From NCBI GenBank assembly GCA_963835215.1, contig CAWIES010000001.1, positions 186,001 to 250,000 of the forward strand: 64,000 nt of DNA, given 5' to 3'. A program made the position numbers and the translations under genes. The stretch's first letter is position 1. Every line of letters starts with the position of its first letter. Under the pieces are notes generated by a model. It was given only the letters and a program-made list of their open reading frames with translations. It did not search any database and had not been told where the DNA came from. Below, piece after piece: positions 55,997 to 64,000 of the stretch. This DNA comes from Roseiarcus sp963835215. Lineage in GTDB: Bacteria > Pseudomonadota > Alphaproteobacteria > Rhizobiales > Beijerinckiaceae.

Positions 55997-58327
55997 ATGC
56001 AAGCGCCAAACCCGAATTTTGCGCATCCGACCTGGGCCAGCGCGCGCAAAGACATGGTCGGCGCGAGTCTGGGGCCATCGCGAATTTGGTTCACGCTCGC
56101 GCAGGGGATCGTCACCGAGGTCTTTCATCCGCGCATCGATATCCCGCAGATCAAGGACCTGGGCTTCATCGTCGCCGACGGGAAGGGGTTTTGGGTCGAA
56201 GTCCGCCGCCTCGAGAGCTATGAGATCAAGCAGCCGGAGGCGGGCGGCTCGAGCGTTGAAGTCGTGCACCGCCATCCGCGCTTCACGCTGACGTTGAAGG
56301 TCTGCCCCGCGCATCGCCGCGACGTGCTGCTGGTCCATTGCAAGCTGGAGGGCGATGAAGCTCTGCGGCCCTATGCCCTTTTGTCTTCGCGCCTCGGCGG
56401 CGAAGCGGGCGGCAATTCGGCGTGGGTCGCCCGGCAAAGCTCGCGCACGGTGCTCAGCGCCGAGCAGGGCGTGTTCGGATTGGCGCTCGCCGCGGTCGAC
56501 GCACACGGCGCCGACGCCTGGGGACGTTGCTCCGTGGGTTCGGCTGAACTCAGCGACGGGTGGCAAGACTTCAACCGCAATGGACGCATGACGTGGGAAT
56601 ACGACAGCGCCGGCCCTGGCGCCGTCGCGCTGATGGGCGAACTGCCGCAGGAAGCCACGCTCGCCCTCGGGATCGGCACGAGCAAGGAGGCGGCCGCGAC
56701 ACTGGCGATTTCCGAGCTGATGGCTGACTTTGCGGCGGCGTGGGACAGAGACTGCGTCGCCTGGCGAGCCTGGCGGGCCAAATCGCATCATTTGGCCGTC
56801 GACGACGATATGCATCGCGCGCTCGCTTCCTCAGCCGCGGTGCTCAAAGTGCATCAAGACCTGACCTATTGCGGCGCCACCGTCGCCAGTCTGTCGGTGC
56901 CGTGGGGCGACAGCAGCGACACGCTCGGCGGCTATCATCTCGTTTGGCCGCGCGATCTGGTGGAGACCGCCGGGGCGCTTGTCGCCATGGAAAACTTCGA
57001 GGAAGCGCGCGACGTCCTGCGCTATCTGATCGCCACACAACAAGACGACGGCCATTGGCTGCAGAACCAATGGTTAGGTGGAAAGCCGTTTTGGCAGGGC
57101 GAGCAACTCGACGAAACAGGATTTCCCGTCCTCCTGGCGTCGGCGCTGCGTGCGAGGGGCGAGCTCGGCGGCGTCCCGGCCCAGGACGCGATCGAGCGTG
57201 CGCTGGGCTACATTGCGATCAACGGGCCTTCCACCGCGCAAGATCGCTGGGAGGAAGATGCGGGGATCAACGTCTTCACGCTTGCGGTGGCGATTTCGGC
57301 GCTGGTCGAGGGCAGCGCTTTTCTCGAAGGCGATGCCCAACAATTCGTGCTGCGCCTCGCCGACTGCTGGAACGCCAATCTCGAGGACTGGTCCTTCGTC
57401 AGCGACACGCCTTTGGCGCGCGCGGCGGATGTCAGCGGCTACTATGTTCGCACGATGCCGACCGACGTGCTCACGCGCGACCGGGCGCCGCTCGAAACGG
57501 TGGCGATCAAGAATCTTGCTGAGGACCCCAATCTGCCGGCCGACGCGCAGATCGCCACCGACTTCCTGCAACTTGTGCGCTACGGGTTGAGGCGGCCGGA
57601 CGACGCCTGGATTGTCGATACGCTCAAAGTCGTCGATCGACTGCTGAAGGTCGACACGCCCAGCGGCCCGGTCTGGCGCCGCTACAACGACGACGGCTAT
57701 GGCGAGCATGAAGACGGCAGTCCCTTCGACGGCACGGGTCGCGGCCGTGGATGGCCGCTGCTGACGGGGGAGCGCGGTCACTACGCGGTGGCGGCCGGCG
57801 AGGACGTGGCGCCCTATATCGAAGCGATGATGGCGATGAGCAGTCCGCTCGGGATGATTCCTGAACAGGTCTGGGACTCGGCGCCGATCGCCGAATTCGA
57901 TCTGAAACCGGGGCGACCCAGCGGTTCGGCAATGCCGCTGGTCTGGGCGCACGCGGAATTCATCAAGCTTTGCCACAGTCAAAAATTGGGGGCGCCGGTC
58001 GATCGTCCGGCCGAGACATGGAAGCGCTATGGCGGCGTGCGGCCGACGATCGACTATGTGATTTGGGGGCCGAAGTATCGCCCGCAACGCATCCGCGCCG
58101 GGCATCGTTTGACCATCGCTTTGGCGGGGGCGGCGAGGGTGCATTGGGGCGTCAATGGCTGGTCCGATGTCCGCGACGCGGACACATCGGATAGCGGGCT
58201 GCGCGTTCACACCGTTGACCTCGCGATCGGCGAACTCAAGCCCGGCGACACGATTCAGTTCGCGTTCTTCTGGCGGGAATCGAACACTTGGGAGGGCGTC
58301 AACTACGAAATTCTTGTCGTCGAATAG
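55997..58327 (+). CDS. Glycoside hydrolase family 15 (glucoamylase/glucodextranase-like)
   Basis: A 776-residue enzyme. The N-terminal beta-sandwich (about residues 1-260, WASARKDMVGASLGPSRIWF onward) is the GH15 N domain, followed by the catalytic helical barrel. The general acid is in DRWEEDAGINVF near residue 418 and the general base in IPEQVWDSAPI near 623; LVWPRDLVETAGALVA lines the active site. A short C-terminal domain ends in NYEILVVE. No signal peptide is present, so it should act on cytoplasmic alpha-glucans (glycogen or imported dextrins), releasing glucose. Confidence 0.92.
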   Translation: MQAPNPNFAHPTWASARKDMVGASLGPSRIWFTLAQGIVTEVFHPRIDIPQIKDLGFIVADGKGFWVEVRRLESYEIKQPEAGGSSVEVVHRHPRFTLTLKVCPAHRRDVLLVHCKLEGDEALRPYALLSSRLGGEAGGNSAWVARQSSRTVLSAEQGVFGLALAAVDAHGADAWGRCSVGSAELSDGWQDFNRNGRMTWEYDSAGPGAVALMGELPQEATLALGIGTSKEAAATLAISELMADFAAAWDRDCVAWRAWRAKSHHLAVDDDMHRALASSAAVLKVHQDLTYCGATVASLSVPWGDSSDTLGGYHLVWPRDLVETAGALVAMENFEEARDVLRYLIATQQDDGHWLQNQWLGGKPFWQGEQLDETGFPVLLASALRARGELGGVPAQDAIERALGYIAINGPSTAQDRWEEDAGINVFTLAVAISALVEGSAFLEGDAQQFVLRLADCWNANLEDWSFVSDTPLARAADVSGYYVRTMPTDVLTRDRAPLETVAIKNLAEDPNLPADAQIATDFLQLVRYGLRRPDDAWIVDTLKVVDRLLKVDTPSGPVWRRYNDDGYGEHEDGSPFDGTGRGRGWPLLTGERGHYAVAAGEDVAPYIEAMMAMSSPLGMIPEQVWDSAPIAEFDLKPGRPSGSAMPLVWAHAEFIKLCHSQKLGAPVDRPAETWKRYGGVRPTIDYVIWGPKYRPQRIRAGHRLTIALAGAARVHWGVNGWSDVRDADTSDSGLRVHTVDLAIGELKPGDTIQFAFFWRESNTWEGVNYEILVVE

Positions 58328-58356
58328 GTCTTGGGGCGCTGCGCGAGGCGATGTCG

Positions 58357-59910
58357 TCAACCCAAACGCCGGGCGATATGGTCGCCGACCCGTAAAGCGT
58401 TGGCGATGGCGGTCAACGAAGGGTTCACGGCGCCGATGCTGACGAAAAAGCTGGTGTCGACGACGTAGAGATTGTCGAGTTCATGGGCCTTGCAATCGCG
58501 GTCCAGCACGGAAGTCGCGGGGTCGTCGCCAAAACGACAGGTGCCAGCCTGATGCGCGCATCCCGCCAAAGCGATGTCAGTGCGCATGTAAATATCGCGC
58601 GTCAGCACGTGGCGCGGGCCGACGCCGATCTCGCCCAGGATGTCGCGCAGTTTCTCGTAGAGCTTTTGGGTGGGAACCTGATTGTTCGGCGTGTAGGCGA
58701 GCGTGAGGGCGCCATCGCGATCGACGCTCACGCGATTGTCGGGATCGGGCAGATCCTCGGTCGTCAGCCAGAAATCGAGCGCGTGGCGGGCGATCTCGTC
58801 AAGCGCCCAGCCCGGCGCCAGCGCGGTCAAATATGGCTTTTGCGCGCGATACATGCCGCCCAGCGTCTTGCCGATCATCTGGATGTTACCCATGGGAAAC
58901 GGGAAACCGTCCATGCCGAAATAGAAATCGTTGAGCGCCAGGGTCTTCTGGAACACGGTGTCGTTGGGCGTCGGAGACAGCGCCAGAACGGCCTGACTAT
59001 TGTGAAACATGTAATTTCTGCCGACCTGCCCTGAGCCGTTGGCGAGGCCCGCCGGATGTTTGTCGTCGGCGGAGCGCAACAACAACGCCGCCGAATTCGC
59101 CGCGCCGCAGGACACGACGACGATGTCGGCCTCAAAGCGTTGCTCGGCGCCGGCGACGCTCACGACGATGCTCTCGATCGCGCGGCCCGACGCATTGGTC
59201 TCGAGCCTGACCGCCCGCGCATTGCGGAGCAGCGTCACGTTGGCGTGCTCGAGCGCCGGGCGCACCGCGATCACCTCGGCGTCGGATTTGGCGTGGACCA
59301 GGCAGGGAAACCCGTCGCAGGTTTGGCAACGGATGCACTGGCTATGGGCCATGTCCGCTTCGTTCAGCATCACGGCGGAGGGCGCCGGAAAGGGCCGATA
59401 GCCGGCCGCGGCAAGGTCGTCCGTCAGTTTCTGGATGCGGGGCTCGTTGGAAACTGGTGGCCACGGATAGGGCGAGCCGAACGGCGGTTCCGTCGGGTCG
59501 ACGCCACGCGCGCCGTGCACCTGGTAGAGCCGTTCGGCCTGGCCATAGTAGAGCTCGAACTCTTCGTACGAGACCGGCCACGCGGGCGAAACGCCGTCAT
59601 GGTGCTTCATCTCGCCGAAGTCTTCCCGGCGCAGGCGATAGAGGGCGGCGCCGAACATCTTCGTGGCGCCGCCGACGTAATAATGAACTTGGGGCTGAAA
59701 CGGCGTGCCGTCCGAGGTCAGCCAGGTCTCGGGCGAGATGTAGCGATTGTCGGCGAAGACGTCTTTGACGCGCCAGTTTTGCGCCTCGCGCGGCAGCCAG
59801 TCGCCGCGTTCGAGCACGAGGATTTTCTTGCCGGTCGGCGCCAAGCGATGAGCGAGCGTGCCCCCGCCGGCGCCGCTACCGATGATGATGACGTCGTAAC
59901 GCTCCACCAT
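58357..59910 (-). CDS. GMC-family FAD oxidoreductase
   Basis: A 517-residue GMC flavoprotein. FAD binding is at DVIIIGSGAGGGTLAHRLAP (residues 6-25) and the C-terminal domain has GCAHQAGTCRFGDDP and SIGAVNPSLTAIANALR. It carries a C192-x2-C195-x2-C198-x4-C203 motif with the same spacing as in the GMC protein at 22487, though the two are otherwise distant. It probably oxidises a sugar or alcohol. The next gene upstream, an SDR, is 7 bases away. Confidence 0.88.
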   Translation of the reverse strand: MVERYDVIIIGSGAGGGTLAHRLAPTGKKILVLERGDWLPREAQNWRVKDVFADNRYISPETWLTSDGTPFQPQVHYYVGGATKMFGAALYRLRREDFGEMKHHDGVSPAWPVSYEEFELYYGQAERLYQVHGARGVDPTEPPFGSPYPWPPVSNEPRIQKLTDDLAAAGYRPFPAPSAVMLNEADMAHSQCIRCQTCDGFPCLVHAKSDAEVIAVRPALEHANVTLLRNARAVRLETNASGRAIESIVVSVAGAEQRFEADIVVVSCGAANSAALLLRSADDKHPAGLANGSGQVGRNYMFHNSQAVLALSPTPNDTVFQKTLALNDFYFGMDGFPFPMGNIQMIGKTLGGMYRAQKPYLTALAPGWALDEIARHALDFWLTTEDLPDPDNRVSVDRDGALTLAYTPNNQVPTQKLYEKLRDILGEIGVGPRHVLTRDIYMRTDIALAGCAHQAGTCRFGDDPATSVLDRDCKAHELDNLYVVDTSFFVSIGAVNPSLTAIANALRVGDHIARRLG

Positions 59911-59917
59911 CGAGAAC

Positions 59918-60685
59918 CTAAAGCCCCACGCTGTTTTGCATGATGCCGCCGTCGGCGAAAACCGTCGTGGCGGTGAGATAACTGCCGCCGTCGCCGGCGA
60001 GAAAGACGACGACGTTGGCGATCTCTTCTGGTTGCGCCATGCGCCCGACTGGGATCGCGGCGTTGAGCTTGGCCAACTCGACCGGGTCTTTCATCGTCGA
60101 TGCGTTGATCGGCGTTGCGACCGCCCCTGGGCCGACCCCGACGACGAGGACGCCATGGGGCGCCAACTCGACGCCCGCCGTTCTGGTCAGCATGCGCATC
60201 CCGCCCTTGGCGAGGCAATAGGCGGCGTTGCCCGGCATTGGCCAGTCCTCGTGGACCGAGGAGATGTTGATGATGCGCCCGCCGCCGCCTTGCTTGATCA
60301 TCTGCTGCGCGGCGAGCTTCGTTCCGAAAAAAGCGCTCTTCAAATTGATCGCGAGAACTTTGTCATACTGAGCCTCGGTCGTGTCGAGCACTGAGGTGCG
60401 GGTTTCGACGCCGGCGTTGTTGACCATGATGTCGACGCGGCCGAACGCCGCGACAGCGGCGTCGAACAGTCGCTGCAGATCCTCGACGTTGCTGACATCA
60501 ACCTCGACCCCGATCGAGCGCTCCCCGAGCGCAGCGATTTCAACTTCCAACGCGCTGGTCGCCATCGCGTCCGCGACGTAGTCGATGACGATGAACGCTC
60601 CGGCTTTGGCGAGGCCGAGGGCGATCGCTTTGCCGATGCCGCTGTTGCCGCCGGTGACGATGGCGACCTTGTTGTTCAACGACAT
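59918..60685 (-). CDS. Short-chain dehydrogenase (glucose 1-dehydrogenase-like)
   Basis: A 255-residue classical SDR. VAIVTGGNSGIGKAIALGLA is the cofactor loop, NNAGVET follows near residue 89, and Ser and Tyr-Lys are in INISSVHEDWPMPGNAAYCLAKGG, which reads like the glucose 1-dehydrogenase group. It is likely co-transcribed with the GMC gene downstream. The combination with GH15 (glucose release) suggests direct oxidation of glucose, an inference. Confidence 0.87.
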   Translation of the reverse strand: MSLNNKVAIVTGGNSGIGKAIALGLAKAGAFIVIDYVADAMATSALEVEIAALGERSIGVEVDVSNVEDLQRLFDAAVAAFGRVDIMVNNAGVETRTSVLDTTEAQYDKVLAINLKSAFFGTKLAAQQMIKQGGGGRIINISSVHEDWPMPGNAAYCLAKGGMRMLTRTAGVELAPHGVLVVGVGPGAVATPINASTMKDPVELAKLNAAIPVGRMAQPEEIANVVVFLAGDGGSYLTATTVFADGGIMQNSVGL

Positions 60686-60781
60686 CCGGGTCGCTCCTCT
60701 ATTGCCCGAGGCGACATTGGATCAATCGCGGCGGATGCGCCAGTCGTGAGCGTCGATTTCGTCCGGAGCGCCGAGAGGCCA

Positions 60782-61543
60782 CTAGCCGCCGATCTGCAAA
60801 AGATGGCCGTCGGGGTCTTCAATCAGGCGGGCAGGAGAGCCGCCGGGGGGCGCCGCCAGCACCAGGCGTGTCGCCAGAACGTCATCTGGCGACGACCGCG
60901 CGGCGCGCGGATGTGGGTCGCTGTAAGCGAGCAACTCAATGTTGGGCGCCTTCACGCCGTGCAATGAGATGACGCGCACGCGCGCGCCGACGATATCGTC
61001 GAGTGCGTCTTGCTCGGGGCCGAAATTGTCTTGCGCGGCGTTAAACGCAAATCCGATGCCTTCATAAAACGCAATGCTCGCATCCCCGTTCGAAACGGAA
61101 ATGGCGGAATGGTCGATATAGGGCGGGCGCGGCGGGCGGCCGGGAAAGGCGATCAGTTCGAGCGGATGGCCCTCGGGATCGAGAAATTTGAACGCGACCG
61201 CGCCGCCTTCCCGCTGCGGGAGATGCTGCGGGCCGCCGCGGCTGATCGGCTTCCACCCGGGAGACGCGCGCAATCGCGCGTAGGCGGCGTCGAGGTCGGG
61301 CGTCGCGATCGCGAAATGCTGGAAAGCGAGGTTGTCGCCCGGGAGGCTGCTCGGCGCCGGCGCCGCTCCAGGCGGCGCGCGGGCGATCTCGAGCCTCGTC
61401 TCGCCCAAATGCAGCAGACCGTCGAACGCGGGCGTGAATCCGAGCGCCGCCGCGAAGAATTCGCTGAGCGCCTCGGGATCGGCCGCGTTCAGCCGAATGC
61501 GATCGATCCAGGCGTGCGGCGTTGCATTTGGCGCGGCGCTCAT
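60782..61543 (-). CDS. VOC (glyoxalase/bleomycin-resistance fold) protein, two domains
   Basis: A 253-residue protein with two vicinal-oxygen-chelate modules: WIDRIRLNAADPEALSEFFA at the start and DHSAISVSNGDASIAFYEG from about residue 143. FKFLDPEGHPLELIAFP and LIEDPDGHLLQIGG hold the likely metal-ligand glutamate and end each module. Members include dioxygenases, glyoxalases and resistance proteins. The ATG overlaps the cupin stop (ATGA), so it belongs to the four-gene operon starting with the MerA-like gene. Confidence 0.83.
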   Translation of the reverse strand: MSAAPNATPHAWIDRIRLNAADPEALSEFFAAALGFTPAFDGLLHLGETRLEIARAPPGAAPAPSSLPGDNLAFQHFAIATPDLDAAYARLRASPGWKPISRGGPQHLPQREGGAVAFKFLDPEGHPLELIAFPGRPPRPPYIDHSAISVSNGDASIAFYEGIGFAFNAAQDNFGPEQDALDDIVGARVRVISLHGVKAPNIELLAYSDPHPRAARSSPDDVLATRLVLAAPPGGSPARLIEDPDGHLLQIGG

Positions 61544-61986
61544 TCGTCTTGACCGAGGCCTGCGGCGGCCTCGTCATCGAATTGCACGATCATCATCGCG
61601 CAAGGCGCGCCGTCCAGCGTGCCCGAGCGATGGCCTTTGCGACCGTCTCGCGCGCGGGCGCCCTGATCGGCGCCGAAGGAAATGTCTCCCGGTCCCATCT
61701 CGACCCGGTGCCCATCCATCGTTTCGACAAACCATCGGCCCGACAGCGGAATGATCCATTGCGGCTTGGGGTTTTCGTGCCATTCGCCGATCCAGTTCGC
61801 CGGCAGGACCGAGAACAGGACATGAGCCGCGCCGTCGGCGATCGGCCCCTGCCACTGTGGCGCCGCGCCGCTCTGGATCGCCTGCAGCACGAATTTTGTC
61901 ATCTTGCAGCGCTTCTGCCGGCTGACCCCATCCGCGTCGGTGTGGACGCGCCAGTAGGCGATCTCCGGCTCGCGCCCCTCACTCAT
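61540..61986 (-). CDS. Cupin-fold protein
   Basis: A 148-residue protein. WIGEWHENPKPQWIIPLSGR and MDGHRVEMGPGDISFGAD correspond to the two cupin motifs, though histidine ligands are few (His in GEWHENP). It overlaps DoxX by 8 bases and the VOC gene by 4, so the set is translated together. Function unknown. Confidence 0.78.
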   Translation of the reverse strand: MSEGREPEIAYWRVHTDADGVSRQKRCKMTKFVLQAIQSGAAPQWQGPIADGAAHVLFSVLPANWIGEWHENPKPQWIIPLSGRWFVETMDGHRVEMGPGDISFGADQGARARDGRKGHRSGTLDGAPCAMMIVQFDDEAAAGLGQDE

Positions 61987-62455
61987 GATCGCCTCCCGTC
62001 ACGCTATAGGGATGGGTCGAAGACAGCGGATTGTCGAAGAAAATTCTGACGTCACTGGCGCCGGTTCCGAACGTGATCAGAAGAAAACCGCCAGCGAGCG
62101 CGAGATTTTTCCAGAAATCCCAGAACAGATTTCGCGCCGCGCTTTCGCCCGGCTTGAAGAAATCGCCAGGCCGCCAGAACTGTTTCCAGCCGAGCGCCGT
62201 CAGGCAGCAATACAAAGCCAGCACGCCGGCGGCGAGCCGATCCGCGACGCCGGTCAGAACGCCAAGCGACATGACGATCTCGACGAACAGTCCCGTGAGA
62301 ACCAGCGGCGTCGTCAAGCCCGCAGGCGCAAGTTGGCCCGCCTGACTCCGGGCGCCGCGAAAGTTGAATATCTTGTCGAGCGCGCTGAACGGCAGGAACA
62401 GCGCGACCAGCAGCATCCTTGTGGCGAGCGCGATGGCGAGGGATAGCATCGTCAT
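61979..62455 (-). CDS. DoxX-family membrane protein
   Basis: A 158-residue membrane protein with about four hydrophobic helices, including MLLVALFLPFSALDKIF near the N terminus and LVLTGLFVEIVMSLGVLTG in the middle. The sequence fits the DoxX/DoxD-like family, which is linked to respiratory quinone and thiol redox chemistry. ATG 62455 overlaps the stop of the MerA-like flavoprotein (ATGA), suggesting that the soluble flavoenzyme and this membrane protein work together. Confidence 0.82.
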   Translation of the reverse strand: MTMLSLAIALATRMLLVALFLPFSALDKIFNFRGARSQAGQLAPAGLTTPLVLTGLFVEIVMSLGVLTGVADRLAAGVLALYCCLTALGWKQFWRPGDFFKPGESAARNLFWDFWKNLALAGGFLLITFGTGASDVRIFFDNPLSSTHPYSVTGGDHE

Positions 62456-63981
62456 GCAATGGCTCCGGCGCGTTGGCGCGCTGCGAACTCGGATGCGAGT
62501 TTTTCGCCCGTAAGCTCCCGCGCACAGGCGTCTGCCGCCATTTTGACGGCTTCCGCCACGGTTGGATAGGCGTGGATGACGTCGGCCAACCGACTGAGGC
62601 CGATGTCGCAATTGATCGCCAGCGAAAGCGAGTTGATCATTTCGCCCGCGTGGCGCGCGACCAATGTCGCTCCCAGGATGCGGTCGCCGCCCTCCGCCAC
62701 ATGGACCTTCACGAAGCCCTCATCCTCGCCATCCGTCACGGCGCGGTCCACGTCCTGCATCAACACAGTGTAGGTCTTTATCGGAATTGCCCGATCGCGC
62801 GCTTCGCGCACGTAGAGCCCGACATGGGCGATTTCCGGGTCGGTGTACGTGCACCACGGAATGATCAGCGCGCTCAGGCGTTGGCGCGTTCCCAGCAGCG
62901 CGTTGTGAACGGCAATTCGCGCCGACGCCACCGCGCTATGGGCGAATTTCTTGGAAAGGCAGACGTCGCCGACCGCGAACACCCGCGCATTGCTGGTGCG
63001 CAGAAAATCATCGACTTTGACGCCGTCGCCATCGCTATATTCGACGCCCGCTTCTTGCAGACCGATTGAATCGACATTCGGCGTGCGTCCGGCGCCAATG
63101 ACGATTTCGTCGGCGACGATCGTCGAGACCTGACCGGCGCTGCGCAACGTCGCGACTTTGCCGTTCTCGTTTTTCGCCAGGCTGAGAATGTCGGTGTTCA
63201 AATGAATTTCGACTCCGTCGCGATCGAGCGCGGCCGCGAGAATCTGCGCGGCGTCGCGTTCTTCGCCGGGCAGGAACATTGGGTCGCGCTCGACGATGGC
63301 GACCGAGATATCGAGCCGGGCGAATGTCTGGGCAAGTTCGCATCCCAGCGCCCCGCCGCCGATCAGCAGCAAGCGGCGCGGCAGGTCTTGCAACGAAAAC
63401 ACCGATTCGTTCGAGAGGTAGCCGACGCTATCGATGCCGCTGATCTTCGGCGCCGCAGGACGGGAGCCGGTGGCGATGATGCAATGGCCGAAGCGGAGAG
63501 TCTGCCCCGCAACCGAAAGAACGTCCGGGCCAGCGAAGGAACCCGCGCCAAAGAAGACGTCAACTCCGGCATCGGCGAGCCGCTGCGCGTTCTCCAGCCG
63601 ACTGAGCTGCGCCTGGAGTCGGCGCATGCGTTCGAGGACGAAAGGCAGATCGACGCTCGCGCCCGCGACGGCGCGGGCGCCAAAACGCTCCGCCGCCCGC
63701 ATGTCGGCATAGGCGCGCCCGGTGCGAATAATCGCTTTGGATGGGACACAGCCGCGATCGAGTCGGTTGCCGCCAATCTCGTCGCGCTCGATGAGGGCGA
63801 CGCGCGCGCCGAAGCGGCGTGCTTTGTCCGCGGCCTCAAGGCCGCCGGGGCCGGCCCCGAGGACGACAAGGTCGTAATCGCCTTCGGCTTTGGGATTGGT
63901 CCAGCGCGGGGGATGCGCGTTGGCGAGGCGCGCTGCGACGTAGCGGTCTTGCGCCAAGGCCTCGCGGGGAAGTTCGGTCAA
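62452..63981 (-). CDS. MerA-like pyridine nucleotide-disulfide oxidoreductase lacking one redox cysteine
   Basis: A 509-residue flavoprotein of the mercuric reductase/dihydrolipoamide dehydrogenase family. FAD binding is at DLVVLGAGPGGLEAADKARR; NAD(P) binding at LLLIGGGALGCELAQTFARL; the FAD-closing motif is VFAVGDVCL; the C-terminal dimer interface has HAYPTVAEAVK with the usual His and Glu. The active-site motif, normally a C-x4-C pair, reads GGNRLDRGCVPSK: Arg73 replaces the first cysteine and only Cys78 remains. It is therefore unlikely to be a normal disulfide or mercuric reductase. The start is TTG 63981 after GGAG; a TAG 9-11 bases upstream may end a further gene outside the window. 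Confidence 0.86.
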   Translation of the reverse strand: MTELPREALAQDRYVAARLANAHPPRWTNPKAEGDYDLVVLGAGPGGLEAADKARRFGARVALIERDEIGGNRLDRGCVPSKAIIRTGRAYADMRAAERFGARAVAGASVDLPFVLERMRRLQAQLSRLENAQRLADAGVDVFFGAGSFAGPDVLSVAGQTLRFGHCIIATGSRPAAPKISGIDSVGYLSNESVFSLQDLPRRLLLIGGGALGCELAQTFARLDISVAIVERDPMFLPGEERDAAQILAAALDRDGVEIHLNTDILSLAKNENGKVATLRSAGQVSTIVADEIVIGAGRTPNVDSIGLQEAGVEYSDGDGVKVDDFLRTSNARVFAVGDVCLSKKFAHSAVASARIAVHNALLGTRQRLSALIIPWCTYTDPEIAHVGLYVREARDRAIPIKTYTVLMQDVDRAVTDGEDEGFVKVHVAEGGDRILGATLVARHAGEMINSLSLAINCDIGLSRLADVIHAYPTVAEAVKMAADACARELTGEKLASEFAARQRAGAIA

Positions 63982-64000
63982 ACTCGGCTCCTATTTCGCG

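Overview
The window is GC-rich bacterial DNA, densely packed with genes on both strands. The gene set suggests an alphaproteobacterium, probably of the order Hyphomicrobiales (Rhizobiales), living on one- and two-carbon compounds and on sugars and sugar acids. It includes an NAD-dependent molybdenum formate dehydrogenase of the fdsGBACD type, an oxalate/formate-type carrier, isocitrate lyase with an ScfR-type regulator, pyruvate phosphate dikinase, a tandem glycine riboswitch and three ABC importers. A member of the Beijerinckiaceae or a relative would fit, but no rRNA or taxonomic marker is present and this is inference. I see no tRNA, rRNA, CRISPR array, transposase or integrase.

Layout. 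(1) 1-1884: end of a TPR/DUF5107 protein. (2) 2061-11530: formate block. On the minus strand it reads lysR, fdsG, fdsB, fdsA, fdhD, fdsD, a 33-codon ORF, an OFA-family MFS carrier and a 43-residue partner; mobA diverges from lysR. Two matching ATAG-N7-CTAT operators sit before lysR and before fdsG. (3) 11869-24181: an IclR gene followed by a tightly overlapping operon: two paralogous class III aminotransferases flanking a PuuE-type deacetylase, a dipeptide-type ABC importer, a gluconate-2-dehydrogenase subunit 3 homologue and a GMC oxidoreductase. I cannot match this combination to a described pathway. (4) 24305-29591: an FMN hydroxy-acid oxidase, a broken asparaginase II gene, a tandem glycine riboswitch before dadA, and a divergent ScfR regulator. 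(5) 29747-34283: a 77-residue protein, aceA and ppdK. (6) 34580-49358: a sugar-acid block with LysR, kdgD, a ribose-type ABC importer, an enolase-superfamily dehydratase, a D-2-hydroxyacid dehydrogenase, an HpcH aldolase, an LVIVD-repeat protein, a GarR-type reductase, an FMN oxidase, a 4-OT-like tautomerase and an SDR. (7) 49378-54243: LacI and a divergent sugar ABC importer with an internal terminator. (8) 54268-63981: cupin, epimerase, GH15 glucoamylase-like enzyme, and a minus-strand run of GMC oxidoreductase, SDR, VOC, cupin, DoxX and a MerA-like flavoprotein that has lost one of its two redox cysteines.

How the parts connect. Formate is oxidised to CO2 and NADH by FdsGBA, matured by FdhD and MobA. 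Two-carbon units would enter through isocitrate lyase, with PPDK available for gluconeogenesis. The sugar-acid block can take an aldarate through dehydration and then either KdgD (to 2,5-dioxopentanoate) or aldolase plus reductase (to pyruvate and glycerate).

A caution on quality: six otherwise intact genes (the TPR gene, fdsA, a dppD-like ATPase, the asparaginase, ppdK, a sugar permease) carry eight single-base frameshifts, seven of which are one extra base. That bias looks more like sequencing or assembly error than decay, so the affected genes are described by their restored frames.
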